The translations under genes were made by a program, and so were the position numbers. The notes beneath the pieces were generated by a model, which worked only from the letters and a program-made list of their open reading frames with translations, was not told where the DNA came from and made no database searches. From Thelephora terrestris (taxonomy: Eukaryota > Basidiomycota > Agaricomycetes > Thelephorales > Thelephoraceae), in contig WIUZ02000008.1 in NCBI GenBank assembly GCA_015956445.1, positions 1,364,001-1,428,000 on the forward strand: a DNA stretch of 64,000 nt, given 5' to 3'. Below are positions 11,584 to 24,414 of the stretch, piece after piece. Numbering within the stretch: the first letter of the stretch is position 1; each line of letters starts with the position of its first letter.

Positions 11584-12448
11584 ATGTGAATCCTCCCGCT
11601 GTGAAGATTCAACTTCATAAAGCCCGGCGCATTAGCATTCCTGGGACTCGTCCGCCATTCTCGATGATGTATGACGGCCTTCCAGGCAAAATCCGGGATG
11701 GGTAGCCCAACGGCTCTGTCATAGGGTGATTCGAACGACAGAACCTCCGTTGTGGACAATGGCTACATAGGGTTACCGGTTGATATTCAATATTTTGTCC
11801 GACCAAGCTCATTCATGGCTCGGTCGGAAGCCGTCTGGTACGATTTCCGCCGAAAGGCAAGAATCGCAGCAACTCATGATGCCATTTACCAAGGATCAAT
11901 CTCCTCGTGCGACGGATACGGCGACGGGTCAAGGCTACGTGCCCCAACGCCAGCGCAGCCCGGAACACGTTCTTCTTCGGTCGGGAGGCGGGCATTTTAG
12001 CAGATGGGAAAGTGTTACGTAATCCAATCGAGGGTGTGCGTTTCCTAAATCGGGAAAGGCCATTGTTTGAGCGAACAATGAAAGGATTGGGAATTGACCA
12101 CAATGGGGGCGGAAGAGGATTACAGCTAAGTACTTGAAGCGTTGGGTTATTGACCATTCCTTTAAAGCCAGAGGGTAGCGAATAATCAGCCCTTCCTCCC
12201 AACGTTCTATTCCTTTTTTTCTCATCTTTCATTTCTCTCGCGGACTTGAAGTCTCGCCCCTCCACGGTCTCTTCCCCCGCTAATCCTCTTCTAACGACCC
12301 TCGTGTCCGGCACGAGTTTCAACCACTTCTATCTTTCTTACTCTTGCTCTTGCTCTTGCTCTTATCATCGTCCTTCATTTTACTGGTGCCCGGTCACTAG
12401 GAACCCCACTGTACACGTTTTTATCTCCACCTCCCTCCACCTACAACC
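11584..12448. other. region between tRNA-Trp and the DUF7598 gene
   Basis: 865 bp without a recognised gene. A TTCGAAC-containing stretch near 11730 resembles a T loop but does not complete a tRNA. The last 100 bp are pyrimidine-rich, as in a 5' UTR. Confidence 0.4.
12338..12366 (+). repeat. CTCTTG hexanucleotide repeat
   Basis: About four tandem CTCTTG units in the presumed 5' UTR of the DUF7598 gene. Confidence 0.75.
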
Positions 12449-13507
12449 ATGCTTCCACCTCGAGCTTGTGAGTCCTAATGTTTCCTAGAGTCTGGTGGAA
12501 TTTTAGTGACTGAGTCTCTCTGGACCAGATGTGTTCATTGGGTTGAACATCATCCGAGCTCTGAGCATTATCTCTCTCATCCTCGTCTTTTCGAGCAGCA
12601 TCATGACACTCGTCCAGGACGTCGAGGCTTTTAACTCCTACCAGAACGATCCCGAACGCTCGAACGCGCTCCCTTCGAACAGCTCGACGGCCTTCAGTCA
12701 CGATTACATCCCGTACGTCCCCTTTGGCGGTCCCCACGCGTCCTCATTAACGTGATTTTCACCAGCAACTCGACCGTTCCCAATCAACCAGCAGGCGTCT
12801 TCTGGGCCGTCCTCAACCGCCTTTTGATCATCGGACAGGTCGTCATCCTCTTCCTCTCCGAAATCGGTTGGCCCTCGGCTTTCTTCCACAAGTTCTTCCC
12901 GGTACTTGGAGATGACTTTGGCGTCGGCGCTCTCGGCGTTATTGAGTGCCTGTGAGTTCGGCCGCCCTTTGTCCGCGCATAATTAATAGGGTGTCCTAAT
13001 CTGGCCTTGAATAACGATAGGATTGGGGCCGCGATTCTCTCCCATCACGTTAACAGCTTCACCCTCGTTTCCGCCTTCTTCCTCTTCTCTCTTGGATGTT
13101 TGAACATATTTGTTGGACTCATCTTCCGCGAGAAGTCCAAGCCTCGCCGTTCTGTCACCGCCTGGAAGGAGCGTGCCAAGGACATACTCCCTCCTCCTGT
13201 TCTCGGAGGTGTCGAGAAAGGCATGGAATTCAGCAGGGCCGTTGGCTTCGAACCTCCCCGTTTCATGGCAAACGTCTTTGATACCAAGCCGATTCCCCGG
13301 AACGATACGGGCGATAGCGGAATCTCCAGGTCGACCACTGGCACCTCCAGGAACGGTCTCGGATTCGGAAGGCAGGGCGAGAAGGCGGCGGAGCTGAAAG
13401 GCTTCATTTTGACGAGGCCTGTCGAGTCCTTGCCACGATACGCGCCAAAGTCAGCTCCGCACGATGACTCCGTTCCGACATTCCAAAGCAGCACGACCGC
13501 TGTTTGA
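12449..13507 (+). CDS. DUF7598-type four-helix membrane protein
   Basis: Four exons, 12449-12467, 12529-12712, 12766-12951 and 13021-13507, all GT..AG and in phase, giving about 291 residues. The first exon codes only MLPPRA plus one base. Hydrophobic helices are visible at FIGLNIIRALSIISLILVF, in the VLNRLLIIGQVVILFLSEIGW region, in the GAAILSHHVNSFTLVSAFF region and at LFSLGCLNIFVGLIF. A basic, Ser/Pro-rich cytosolic-looking tail of about 120 residues follows. I recognise the architecture of the fungal DUF7598 family of unknown function. It lies tail to tail with GAPDH. A CTCTTG hexamer repeat lies about 85 bp upstream of the start, probably in the 5' UTR. Confidence 0.8.
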
Positions 13508-14090
13508 AACGACCCAAGCCTTGGACCCCTACGCTGATCGTCGGCGACGATCTGACGACTTGACAACCCCACTCCATCCACGCCTCTTTTGTCCCCCACG
13601 TACCTTCCCGATCCCCTCTGGTTGTAGAGAGAGGGGGGTGGGAAGGATTGTATTATTAAGTCACAGGTGGCTCTTCTTAATTGTGCACATGCGTCCGGTC
13701 GACGTTTCCCTCTTTTCCCGCTCTCTCTCCTCCCCTTCCCCCTCCCCCCGAGTTCGTGTTCCTGATGCAAGAACAGAATGAATGTCATTTCACTCGGTAT
13801 TATAGCTGTAGCTTATTGGTAGCCCTCGTCCGCTCCCCGACGTCGTGTACACATACTTATCAAGAGGAGAAGAGAACAGTAATGCAATTGTAACTTTTAG
13901 ACATACGCTTCCACCTAGTCGAATTCTACGCAACAAATAATAACCCCAAGTACGCGTGACCAAGACAGTTCGTGCGCGAATTGACAAAACGCTCTAAGAT
14001 TGATTCACTTTTGTATGCGGGTACAACAGGCTGGCTTCCAACTTTACAATACTCATAAAAATGACATCTTCTCTATCCCTGCAGAGGCAA
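13508..14090. other. convergent 3' region between DUF7598 and GAPDH
   Basis: 583 bp between two stop codons, consistent with the two 3' UTRs. No gene seen. Confidence 0.5.
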
Positions 14091-15527
<1,437 letters not shown>

Positions 15528-16169
15528 AGTAAGTGTTTTCTTTTAGAGAAAGAGGAGGATTAATGAGGACGAGGTGGTGGTTAGACCTTGGGGAGAGAGA
15601 CGTCTTCGAGATCAGTGAGAGGTTTTTATAACACTTGCGGAGTTTGGAAAAAAAAAATCGAATTTCTCACTTGCGGATTTTCCGGAGATCTCTGCGGGGT
15701 GTTGCAGGGACGGAGTGTACCGCTCCCACTGCCCTCTACCTCGAGCCTTCCCAACGGCGATTGCAGCCGACCCAATCCCAGTATCAAGGAATCTTCGCCC
15801 TAGAACATCCCGTAAGTCGGTTGATTCGTCCGCATTAACAAGCCCGGGATTTCCAGGTCCGGCGTAGATTCGAACTCATAGCGCAATCCCAGCCTGACTT
15901 TCCCACCATTTATCATCGCCTTGTCAGTGGCGGAGCGGTGACTCGATTTCCATCAGCTTAACGTCACCGATGAGCATTGGATTGTAAATGCGCAACTTCG
16001 GGCGTACTCGGTGAAGAGACCTGAGCATCCACGTTCGCCGCTCTCTTCCTACCGCTCGGACTTTTAGCCGTTTTGACGCCGGGTTCTGTCATCATTTCTA
16101 TCCAGGAACACGAGGTTTCGCTAACCGAGGCGCTATGTAGGTCACGTTACTCCCTTTCGCAGTCGACCA
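15528..16169. other. GAPDH promoter and flank
   Basis: Contains the GAPDH TATA box and 5' leader; the rest (15850-16169) shows no recognisable gene and leads into the decayed F-box copy. Confidence 0.45.
15624..15630 (-). promoter_or_regulatory. TATA box of GAPDH
   Basis: TATAAAA on the minus strand, about 95-100 bp upstream of the GAPDH ATG, within an otherwise non-coding stretch. Position and sequence fit a strong glycolytic promoter. The assignment is inferred. Confidence 0.55.
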
Positions 16170-17290
16170 CCGTGTTCCAGCCAACTCTTCTGTGTTGGGC
16201 ACAGAACAACCCAGGGTGCAAAAACTTCTGCTTCTCTCTGCGTTCGCGGAATTGCATGGGCCCGAGGCACTGCCCTCCGGTTTACCGATGAACGCGTTAA
16301 CTCAGAGATCACTCCTACATGCGTCTTCATGGACGATGTTGACTCGATCCGATTCCAGCTTACCCACGTGTGTCGGCCAAAGACTGGCGCAATCCCACTG
16401 GAAATCGGACGCAGATGTTCGCCGTACGGGGAAACAGACAGGGATGAGCCCAGCAGGCGCAAAACCGCTCCCCTAACCGTCACACTCAACCTATCGGAAG
16501 GCGGCCAAGACCTCCTGTTATCACCGTATCCTCGAAGCGTGGTTTCTATGCCATGAGAGACCCAACCCAACCTTCTCCAAATCTCTCCCAAAGCAATGCC
16601 CTACCCCCGGTCGTTTGGTTTCAGGAAAATTGCACAAGCTACATACCTGGAGTCAATCCACTCAATCATCTGTTTCAGAACTTTTACAAAGTTCTCCCTG
16701 ATTGATTACTTCTTCGCACCCCATCTCGGCATCCTTTGAAGCTCTTTGGAAAACCGTTCGCAGCGCCAAACTCCGGCCGGAGATTGTCTTCGACGCCTGT
16801 CGGTCCTTTACGAGGACACAACTATCATCCGAGCACCCATTTCTAAGATTTTGCCCTGGAGAGGCGCGACTTATTGATGTTTTGTCCAGGAATTCCGTGA
16901 CTCGCCTCCCGAATCTGCTCGCTGGAATACCAAGATTCTTGGAATCGAGGAGCATTCTATTACTCGCACTCACCAGCGTCCGGGAAGTTCGCTCCCTCAT
17001 GATCCTCAACTGCACTATGGGCCCAACAGAGCATTGTCTTCCGCAAAACCTGCCTTCCTCCCTTTCTAGAGTCCCTCGCTTCCCTGGATCGCGTTATCAT
17101 AAAAGGCGTTATGGCTACATTGGCGCAACTTGCAGTGCATACATACAAGGAAACCGCTCCAATCTCACTGCAACGTGTCGTTATCGTCGACTCGTTGAGC
17201 AATCGGCCTACTCGCTCAGCTCCAGTCAAGTGGCTCGAGAAGCATGTGCCGGTTGTTGAGGCCTTGAACTCGTGGAAGGGAGAGGCTTGC
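16170..17290 (+). pseudogene. decayed F-box/LRR-like gene
   Basis: Fragments of the F-box family appear in order but in different frames. A leader-like stretch lies near 16185-16225 (resembling the GTGTTGGGC to CCAGGGTGCAA region of copy 5). An F-box remnant near 16355-16395 reads LTHVC then a shifted DWRNP. An LRR remnant with a LENRSQ-like motif lies near 16720-16760. The C-terminal block at 17111-17290 begins MATLAQLAVHTYKET and continues with SLQRVVIVDS and VPVVEAL. Several frameshifts separate these blocks and the total is about 0.5 kb shorter than intact siblings. It is a dead copy of the tandem-array type, lying just upstream of an intact relative. Confidence 0.75.
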
Positions 17291-17529
17291 CGAAGGGCCT
17301 ATCGTAACCGATGTTTAGCGGTTTCGGTGCAGATGCTTCACTCGCACATACGACCTCTGTACCTGTATCACCACCATGCCACTGCTACAGCGATCGCTTT
17401 CGAGACAGGTACTAATCCCAATGAGGTCGATAGTCGTTCTGGGCTTTCGACGGGCGTTACATAATCATCGCGATATGCTCCCAGGGGTCGCAGTTGAACG
17501 TTTTGAACGCGCACTTACGTTGAACCATC

Positions 17530-19181
17530 ATGACTCCCGATGCCACTCTCGAGCTCTCCGTCGAACAACTAATCGACGCATTGAACAAGAAACTTTTCAT
17601 GGAATGTGCGCGGGTGCAGGCTGCGATGCCGCCGAGGTCTCGTGCTCTAGCGGTCACATTGGCTACTGAAGTATGTTCTCCGTGGTACTGCAAAACTTCG
17701 GATGCTGACGATATGGTTTGCAGGTAGACGCTTTGGAGAAACGTGCGGTAGATGTTCTACAGGAAGTGCTTTCCTTGAGGAACTCATTGCGGCCCGTTAA
17801 TCGTCTGCCTCCGGAGGTCCTCGCATCCTGCGTCACATTCGTCTCTGATACGGATCCAAGGCCGATCGTCTCCTTGACCCACGTCTGTCGATATTGGCGC
17901 AAAGTCATCAGTTCCGATCCGAGGCATTGGACGTCGATAGCAACCGGATGGAACCGATTGGCATCACTGTGTCTCGAGCGTTCCGGAGCTGTCCCACTGG
18001 CCGTCGACATCACGGTATCGGATATCGACATGAACGACAACTTCCTCGAGACATTAGCTGCCCACACGTCGAGGATTAGTAGCCTTCGCCTCGTCGAACA
18101 CTCGTCCATCGATGCCTTGGAAGACGAACTTCATGGCTTCTTCCACTCCCCGATGCTCAATCTCACCTCGTTAGAACTTGAGCAGGAAGAAGATCCAGTT
18201 GCTTTATTCCCATCAAGCGAAGACCCGGTACCTCCGGTCTTCCAGAACGTTTCGAAGCTCGAGTCGCTCCGCCTGACTCAGACACCTCTTTATCCCTCAC
18301 CGTTCGGTATCGCATCCCTTCGAGAGTTGAAACTCACAGGGTACGCAACCCCATTCCATTTCGAGACGTTTGTTGGGTTCTTGGCTTCCAATCTCAGCCT
18401 TGAAGTCGTCACCTTCAGACTCCAGTTCGTCAAAGGCTCGGTACCGGTTAACACCGTCCGAGTCGTCTCCCTTTCTCGTCTCCGATATTTATCCATCAAC
18501 TGCGTCAAACCGATCGATGCAAGAGGCCTGCTCTCATGCTTAAAATTTCCCCGCGGAGTCCATCTACATATCATGCACTCCGGGGCTGATCAGCCCAACC
18601 TTCTCTATTCATCCCTACCAGCCGTCCTCGCACCTATACATGAAGCATTGACTCCGATAACCGTCGTCAAGGTTCAGTGCTCTCCCATGAAGCTCCAGCT
18701 ATTGGGTAGCAGAGGTTTATTCTCTTTTCGAAGCGCCAAATCGCCGGTATTCTGGGATCCAGAACTTAAGCTACATCCAATTGCCTCCGTCCGCGAGCTC
18801 CACGTAGGCAGTGGCTCACAGTCCCTGGATCCTGCGTTCTTGGTCCCACTATTGGCGCAAGTACCAGCTTTGGAAACCCTCGTCGTTACAAACACCCGAT
18901 CCTGGACCACCGGAATTTTCGACTCGCTGGCGGGACAGCCGTTGCGGTGTCCATCTCTCAAAACCATCGCCTTCTTTAATTGCACACTGACCGCGCAGAC
19001 CGTCCAGGAGCTTGAAAGCATGGTGACGAAAAGAAAGGGTTCGGAAGCAACTTGGTTGTGTCGGGTGGTTATCGTTAGCAGTACTGGGGCGCTTCCTAGT
19101 TATACGCTGATCCGGCAACTCAGACAACAGGTGCCATTTGTGGACGTTAGAGTAGCTGATGAGCTCCCGGATTTATCGTAG
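17530..19181 (+). CDS. F-box/LRR-like protein, second subfamily
   Basis: Exons 17530-17670 (47 codons) and 17724-19181 with a 53-nt intron in the same position as in the tandem-array genes; about 532 residues. The leader reads MTPDATLELSVEQLIDALNK. The F-box core is RPVNRLPPEVLASCVTF, followed by THVCRYWRKVI and the W of the HWTSI end. The leucine-rich part diverges strongly from the tandem copies but keeps the LCRVVIVSSTG and DELPDLS tail pattern. Its closest relative in the window is the inverted gene at the right edge (shared LCLERSGAVPLAVDITVSDI). It looks intact. Function beyond a presumed SCF adaptor role is unknown. Confidence 0.82.
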
Positions 19182-19885
19182 TGCACAGATGTAGATGGTC
19201 ATGATGACCATCAGCTTTCAGATACGTGATACGTGGGGGTTTGTCTCGCCCTCGTTCAATTGAATGGGTCAAATGGGACTGGAATCCACACTACACAACG
19301 GACACAATCGCGAGCACAAGAAAGCGGCCAAAATGGCTGTTAACTTAGACGTGCTGCGGGAGAGGCTTGCCCAAAATAAGGATACACTCGTCACAAAACT
19401 AGTAAGCCCCATCCTCGAATGTCAGCCAGACATTCCTGGGTTCCTGGGTTCGTTGAGCCTCACTCCGTTGCTCAACATCCCATCAACGTCCACCCTCCCC
19501 CCTCTGAATTTGAGGATAGATTACAGTCCAGTCCAACCCACTTGCAGCCTGTGGGGATTTGTTTCTCCAATCATCTTGCGATCAGTGGGTCTACTAAGTT
19601 AATATGCAACCAGCCACCGAGGACTTGAGGGCTGGCCAGCGCCAAATGTCAGCGCCAGTAGACTGAATTAATCTCGCCCCCACCTCCTCCCTCTCAATTT
19701 ACTCTCGAGCCCGCTGAGATACTATCCCCGTAGAAATCCATTGTCAAGACCCACCTACAAGATCACATCCATCACCAAACCGAGTAATTGCCCTCAGAAA
19801 CTCATCCTCGCATTCCTCACCATTTTCACCAAACTAGGATCCCAACCCTCCGTTTTCCTCCTCCTGAGGCCTAAACCCATCGAGG
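19182..19885. other. region upstream of the eIF4G-like gene
   Basis: 704 bp. A short frame at 19333 (MAVNLDVLRERLAQNKDTL) is followed by a GTAAGC donor and could be an unassigned first exon, but I cannot connect it to the eIF4G-like frame. Otherwise nothing recognised. Confidence 0.4.
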
Positions 19886-21974
19886 ATGGAGGACGACGAA
19901 GCTCAGGCAATGCCTCGGGAATACGCCCCAGAGTTTCCCTCAGAATTTCATTATCGACCGGTTGACGATGGAGACTGTGGCGGGGGGGCTACAGGGGAGC
20001 GGAGTAACCAAGCCACAAAGGATCGAGCTGTGAGCCTTAAACCAATCGCTCCCCTTGAGGTCTCCCCATACAGATGGACGAGGAGGTCTCCAGTCGACGG
20101 GGAATTGAACGTCGAGAGGAAGGTTACAGCACTCCTCAACAAGCTCACGATGACGAACTTTGACTCTATCTCCGACCAAATCATAGAATGGGCAAACGAG
20201 TCGGAAACGGAGAGTGACGGACGGACTCTCGTCCATGTCATCAGGCTCGTTTATGAGCGAGCAATCGACGAGGCTAGGTGGTCGGAGATGCACGCTCGAC
20301 TTTGCAGGAAGATGATGAAGACGATCAGCCCTGAAGTCCAGGACGACGGCATCCGACACGCAGATGGCAAACCAATCGCCGGTGGCCAACTTTTCCGAAA
20401 GTACCTCTTGAACCGTTGCCAGGAAGACTTTGAGCGTGGTTGGGCGAAAAAGGATGCTGCTGCTTCTGCCGCGAAAGCGTCCGAAGATGCCGCCGTCAAC
20501 TTGAAGGCCGCTAAAACATCCGCCGAGGCCGAACTCTACTCGGACGAGTACTATGCCGCACAGAAGGCTAAACGGCAAGGCCTTGGCTTGGTCCAGTTTA
20601 TCGGCGAACTTTACAAATTTACAAATGCTGACGGAGCGTGTCATGCACGAATGTATCAAGAAACTTCTTGGCAGGGTCGAAAACCCCGAGGAGGATGAAA
20701 TCGAGAGCTTGTGCCGATTACTGGCGACCGTTGGAAGGCTCCTCGACAATTCCAAAGCCCAGGCGCATATGGATATCTACTTCACGAGGATGAAAGAGTT
20801 GAGCAAGAGCAACAGCGTTGTGCCTCGTATGCAGTTCATGCTACAGGTCAGTACCGTGTGATACGCGTTCGCACAGTGATATACCCATACTCTTTTACTC
20901 AGGACATTATCGAACTACGTGGGCGAGCCTGGATTCAAAGGCATCAAGTCGTGGCTCCAACTATACTCGCTCAGGTGCACAAAGAGGTGATTCTCCCACT
21001 TTCTCGTAACAAAATCGTTCCTGACCACATTCACTTGGGCGGCCAAGCAGAGGTCTCAGGCGGAGAACGAAGCTGGGAACCGTATCTACCTTCAGCCCCG
21101 TGGTGGCTCCAGTAGAGGTGGAGGGCGTGGCAGAGGACCTGCAAGGGGGCAGCAAGCAACCGGATGGTCCTTTGCCGGTGGATCCACTCCCCGACCACCT
21201 ACCAAGGCTGGAGACCTTTCCAGTTTCGGCAAGATCGACAGGTCTGGTCCCGTTGTCATGGGTCCTAGCACCGTTTGGGCCGGCAAGAAGGACACTGCGA
21301 AGCGTGATGCTACTCTTACCAGGGTTAATTCGAGTTCGAACATGTTCTCGATGCTCGGGCGGGATGCGGAGGCTATACCCGAAACCGGCTTGAACCCAAG
21401 TCGGTCGTCGAGCAGGAGGACAAGCGTTGGCTTTGGTGCCGCTGAGCCCCAACGCAGGAACTTGCAGCTTCTCCCGCGGTCGAAGCCCCTCGAGGAAGAG
21501 AACAAGGCCAACGGTGGTTCGTCAGATCATTCGGAGGACGAGGGCGGTGATGAAATTCTCCAAGCAATGTCCGAGGATGAAGCAGACAAGAAGATCGCTG
21601 AGGACATCAAGGAGTTCTTTACGGTCCGCAACATCGACGAGTCCGAGGATTACTTCACCAAGCTTCCTCCAGAGCATCACCATCGACTGGTCGACAAGAT
21701 TATCTCCAAGGCTATCGAGTCGAAGGAGGCTGACGGAAAGCTAGTTGCTGATGCATTCGCGAGGGCGGCCGAGAAGAAGTTGTGCTCTGCCTCAGCTTTC
21801 GAGGAAGGATTCTTACCTATCGCCGAGATGTTGGACGACATTGCAATTGACGCTCCCAAGGCCTTCCAGATTATGGCTACCATGATGAAGGGTGCTGGAC
21901 TGGACGAGGAGAAACGGACTAAGATAGCTCAGAAGTCAATGGACAGCGATAAGCTACTTGAGCTTCTCGTGTAG
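19886..21974 (+). CDS. eIF4G-like translation initiation factor (short, with a frameshift)
   Basis: A MIF4G domain runs from about 20140 to 20846 (markers GRTLVHVIRLVYERA, ARLCRKMM, GGQLFRKYLLNRCQEDFE, LTERVMHECIKKLLG). Exons 20903-20986 and 21048-21974 follow, ending with an MA3 domain (EFFTVRNIDESEDYF to SDKLLELLV). Such proteins scaffold eIF4E, eIF4A and eIF3 on capped mRNA. Two features are odd. Only about 60 residues precede the PIAPLEVSPYRW motif, whereas family members usually have a long N-terminal region with the eIF4E site. Also, one extra base in the AAATTT run at 20615-20620 breaks the frame inside the conserved GELYK|LQMLTER sequence. It may be a truncated second copy, a young pseudogene, or an intact gene with a base-calling error and unseen 5' exons. 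Confidence 0.7.
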
Positions 21975-22519
21975 GCGTTGTTTCTTCCCCTCTTATTCAC
22001 CCCTGGCCTATTCTTCCGCTCTCTATTGACTGCTGTCCCCGTTCCTTCTGCCCTTTACGCGTTATTCTGTCGCTTATCGTTTACCGTTCACTATCTCACG
22101 TTGTTCGGATATCCTCGTTTTTTCCTGGCTACTGCTATCACACCAGCCTGTGCTCATATCAAACTATACGATGTCATTGCATTTTATACACTGACGGACC
22201 TCGTAAAAGTTCGATGAACAGGACAAACGCAAGGAAGGTATCTCAGAATAGTTGTCACCACGTAATGTGCAAGGTCCTACTCTCACAACGGGGAAGCACA
22301 GGTATCCTAGGCTGGGGAAAAGTGTATGATGCGATACGAAACGATGAGTGTCGGGTATGTGGTGTTGATCTACGTGGTCAGGGGTGCTTCGTTTAGCCTC
22401 ACGATGATCTTCGCCTTTCTCATTGAAGGTACTCCGTGTGGTCGTGGGTACGGGGACGTCACCCCATGTTGATGAGGGCACGAGCCTTGGGGCCCCGTGG
22501 GGGTTGGAACTGGGTCGAG

Positions 22520-23060
22520 GTCCGGAGGTTACACGGCAGACTCAGAGGCTTGGAACAGCAGTTCCCTAAGATGCTTGCGATCAACTGGGCGGTGTTCTAT
22601 GGTTATTAGTTGCCGGTACCGTCAGAAGCGAACGCACGGTGGCCGAACGTATCGAAGGAACTCCCGAAGCGAAGCGACCTCTAGGACCCAAGACTCTTGC
22701 TGTTCCAACAGAGCAGTGCGATCATGTGACATCCTGTGGCGACACCAGGGATTGAAGGAGATACTCCACCACGTAAAATCAACAACTCAAAGTCGTCTAG
22801 CATGTGTGGGGCTGTGAAAACATTTAACTTGGATAAGCGGTTGTATCAGAGATTCTGACCATTCTCACGAAGGGATGACACGCTTGCATAACCTTTGGTT
22901 CCTCGAAAGCCAGTGGTGGTGTCATCGCTTAAAACAGTTGCGAGGCCCCAGTCGATAAGAAAGGTCAGTCAAATAGCGCCACAAGTTGTTCACAGCGCAA
23001 CGCGCCTGAAATCTCGAAGTTTCTGCGCTTCATTCACAATAGAGGGGTCAATGAACCATT
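22520..23060 (-). pseudogene. decayed casein-kinase-1-like protein kinase
   Basis: On the minus strand, kinase-like blocks appear in the expected order. First is a DFG-type motif in FLIDWGLATVLSDDTT (about 22970-22920). Next is GFRGTKGYASVSSL (about 22915-22875), like the GTARYAS element of CK1, then a DDFELL block (about 22795), like DDLESLGY. Last are LREFLRYVR (about 22655) and a block near 22570-22600 like the C-terminal PDYxYLRxLF element. Stops and frame changes separate them. The N-lobe should lie in 23060-23350 but I cannot align it with confidence. CK1 assignment is by motif order only; other fungal kinase families are possible. Confidence 0.5.
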
Positions 23061-23350
23061 GTGGCGCCTCAGCAGGCAGGAAGGTATCCCGTAAGAATCT
23101 TGAGGACGTGTTACAACTTCTCGGGGGGGGCGGGGTCCGGGTCCGGGATCGCACTAGTTATCTTCAACCTGCAATAGCAACCGTCGACAGTAAGCGAATC
23201 TGAAAGCCCACACTCCTTCGCGAGGTTTCTCATAACATGCGGTAAGATACTTGTGACGTTGCGGCCACTGAGCGGTTCCACGGCTTTCAACGTGCTCGGT
23301 CTCAACTATATCGTCGCTGAGCGGGATATCATAGCCACCATCCAGGAACT

Positions 23351-24414
23351 CCCGTGGCGTGGCAGTGCTTCCCTAAGCCCGATGGACCACCGTCCTCCTA
23401 TCTTTATTTGTCCATCACGTACTTTATTGGCATCTCAAAATTATAGCCAGGAAGCCCTGTCTCTTCTATTCCCCACCACGGTTCGCCTTCCTCCTCGGTA
23501 GGCAGGCGTTGTGGGTTCTCAGATTTATGGCAGCGCGTGCGGCCGTCCGGTATAACGTTTAACGCCCACGTCCTGGTCCAAGCTAGTAGAGAATTTGCTG
23601 CCTTTATTCGCGGCCTTTTTCACCTTGCTTAGGTTGGCTCGGGAATCGTTGGATCACAATAAGGTTTAGCATTGCCAGTCGTACAGAGAATTCAGCGTAC
23701 GCACAAAATCACGACACTGAAAAAGTCTTGTCAGATCCCGAGAATGGTCACATTGGAGTGCGCACCAAGTGGTCTGATTTACACTTTCTTTTACTGATAC
23801 CGAACTGTGGTCCCATTGCGACGGAATGGCGCGGCCAATCCACCGCCACAACCAGAAAAGTGCCGCTACGCTCTTTTATTGACGCAAAGGGTGTGAAGGG
23901 GTTGAACGTTGACCGTTGGGGGTACTGGCAGTACTAGATGGACGAGCGGACGAGCACGCGCTAAGATCGAGATCTTATCTTTCCGAGTGAATTTGATCTC
24001 ACTCAAGCCCGCTTGTTTTCTGCCAAGATTTTCTGTAAAAGCTTGAGCGAAAGCTTACAGCTAGAGCTTAACGTCTAACTAACTGGAAAGGGACCGACCC
24101 TTGGGAACGAAGCGGAGGAAGAATTACCCCAGAAAAATCTGCCTTTGAGTTTCGAGTCCTCAGCTTCCCAGAGGATATACCACCACCATTCGTATTGTCA
24201 GGAACTTCTGCTCTCTCTCTTTGTGTCTTCGCACTCTCGGAACTCTCCTTGGCTGTGATATCCGTGTGACGTGACAATCGCCCATGCCAAGCGGGAAGGG
24301 AACCCACAACTTATAAGCGAGTGGGGTCGGAGCCCAGGACTGTCACTCCCCCCCTCGTTCAACGTTGACCGTTTGACCGCTTGAGCCCTCACCCGGTCCT
24401 CTGTTCTGTTTTGC
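23351..24414. other. region upstream of the Ca2+/H+ exchanger
   Basis: 1.06 kb with no recognised gene. An imperfect inverted repeat (TGTAAAAGCTT ... AAGCTTACA) lies at about 24034-24059. Confidence 0.45.

Noticed and set aside
11700-11760. A possible second tRNA (TTCGAA-containing T-loop-like stretch)
   Set aside because: No acceptor or anticodon arm could be completed on either strand.
13045-13788. 247-codon minus-strand frame opposite the DUF7598 gene
   Set aside because: Covers the last exon and the 3' UTR of a well-supported gene and has low-complexity content.
15850-15900. A possible tRNA-like T arm (GATTCGAACTC)
   Set aside because: No matching acceptor stem or anticodon loop nearby.
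19940-20755. 271-codon minus-strand frame opposite the eIF4G-like gene
   Set aside because: Antisense of a conserved MIF4G domain; no recognisable domain.
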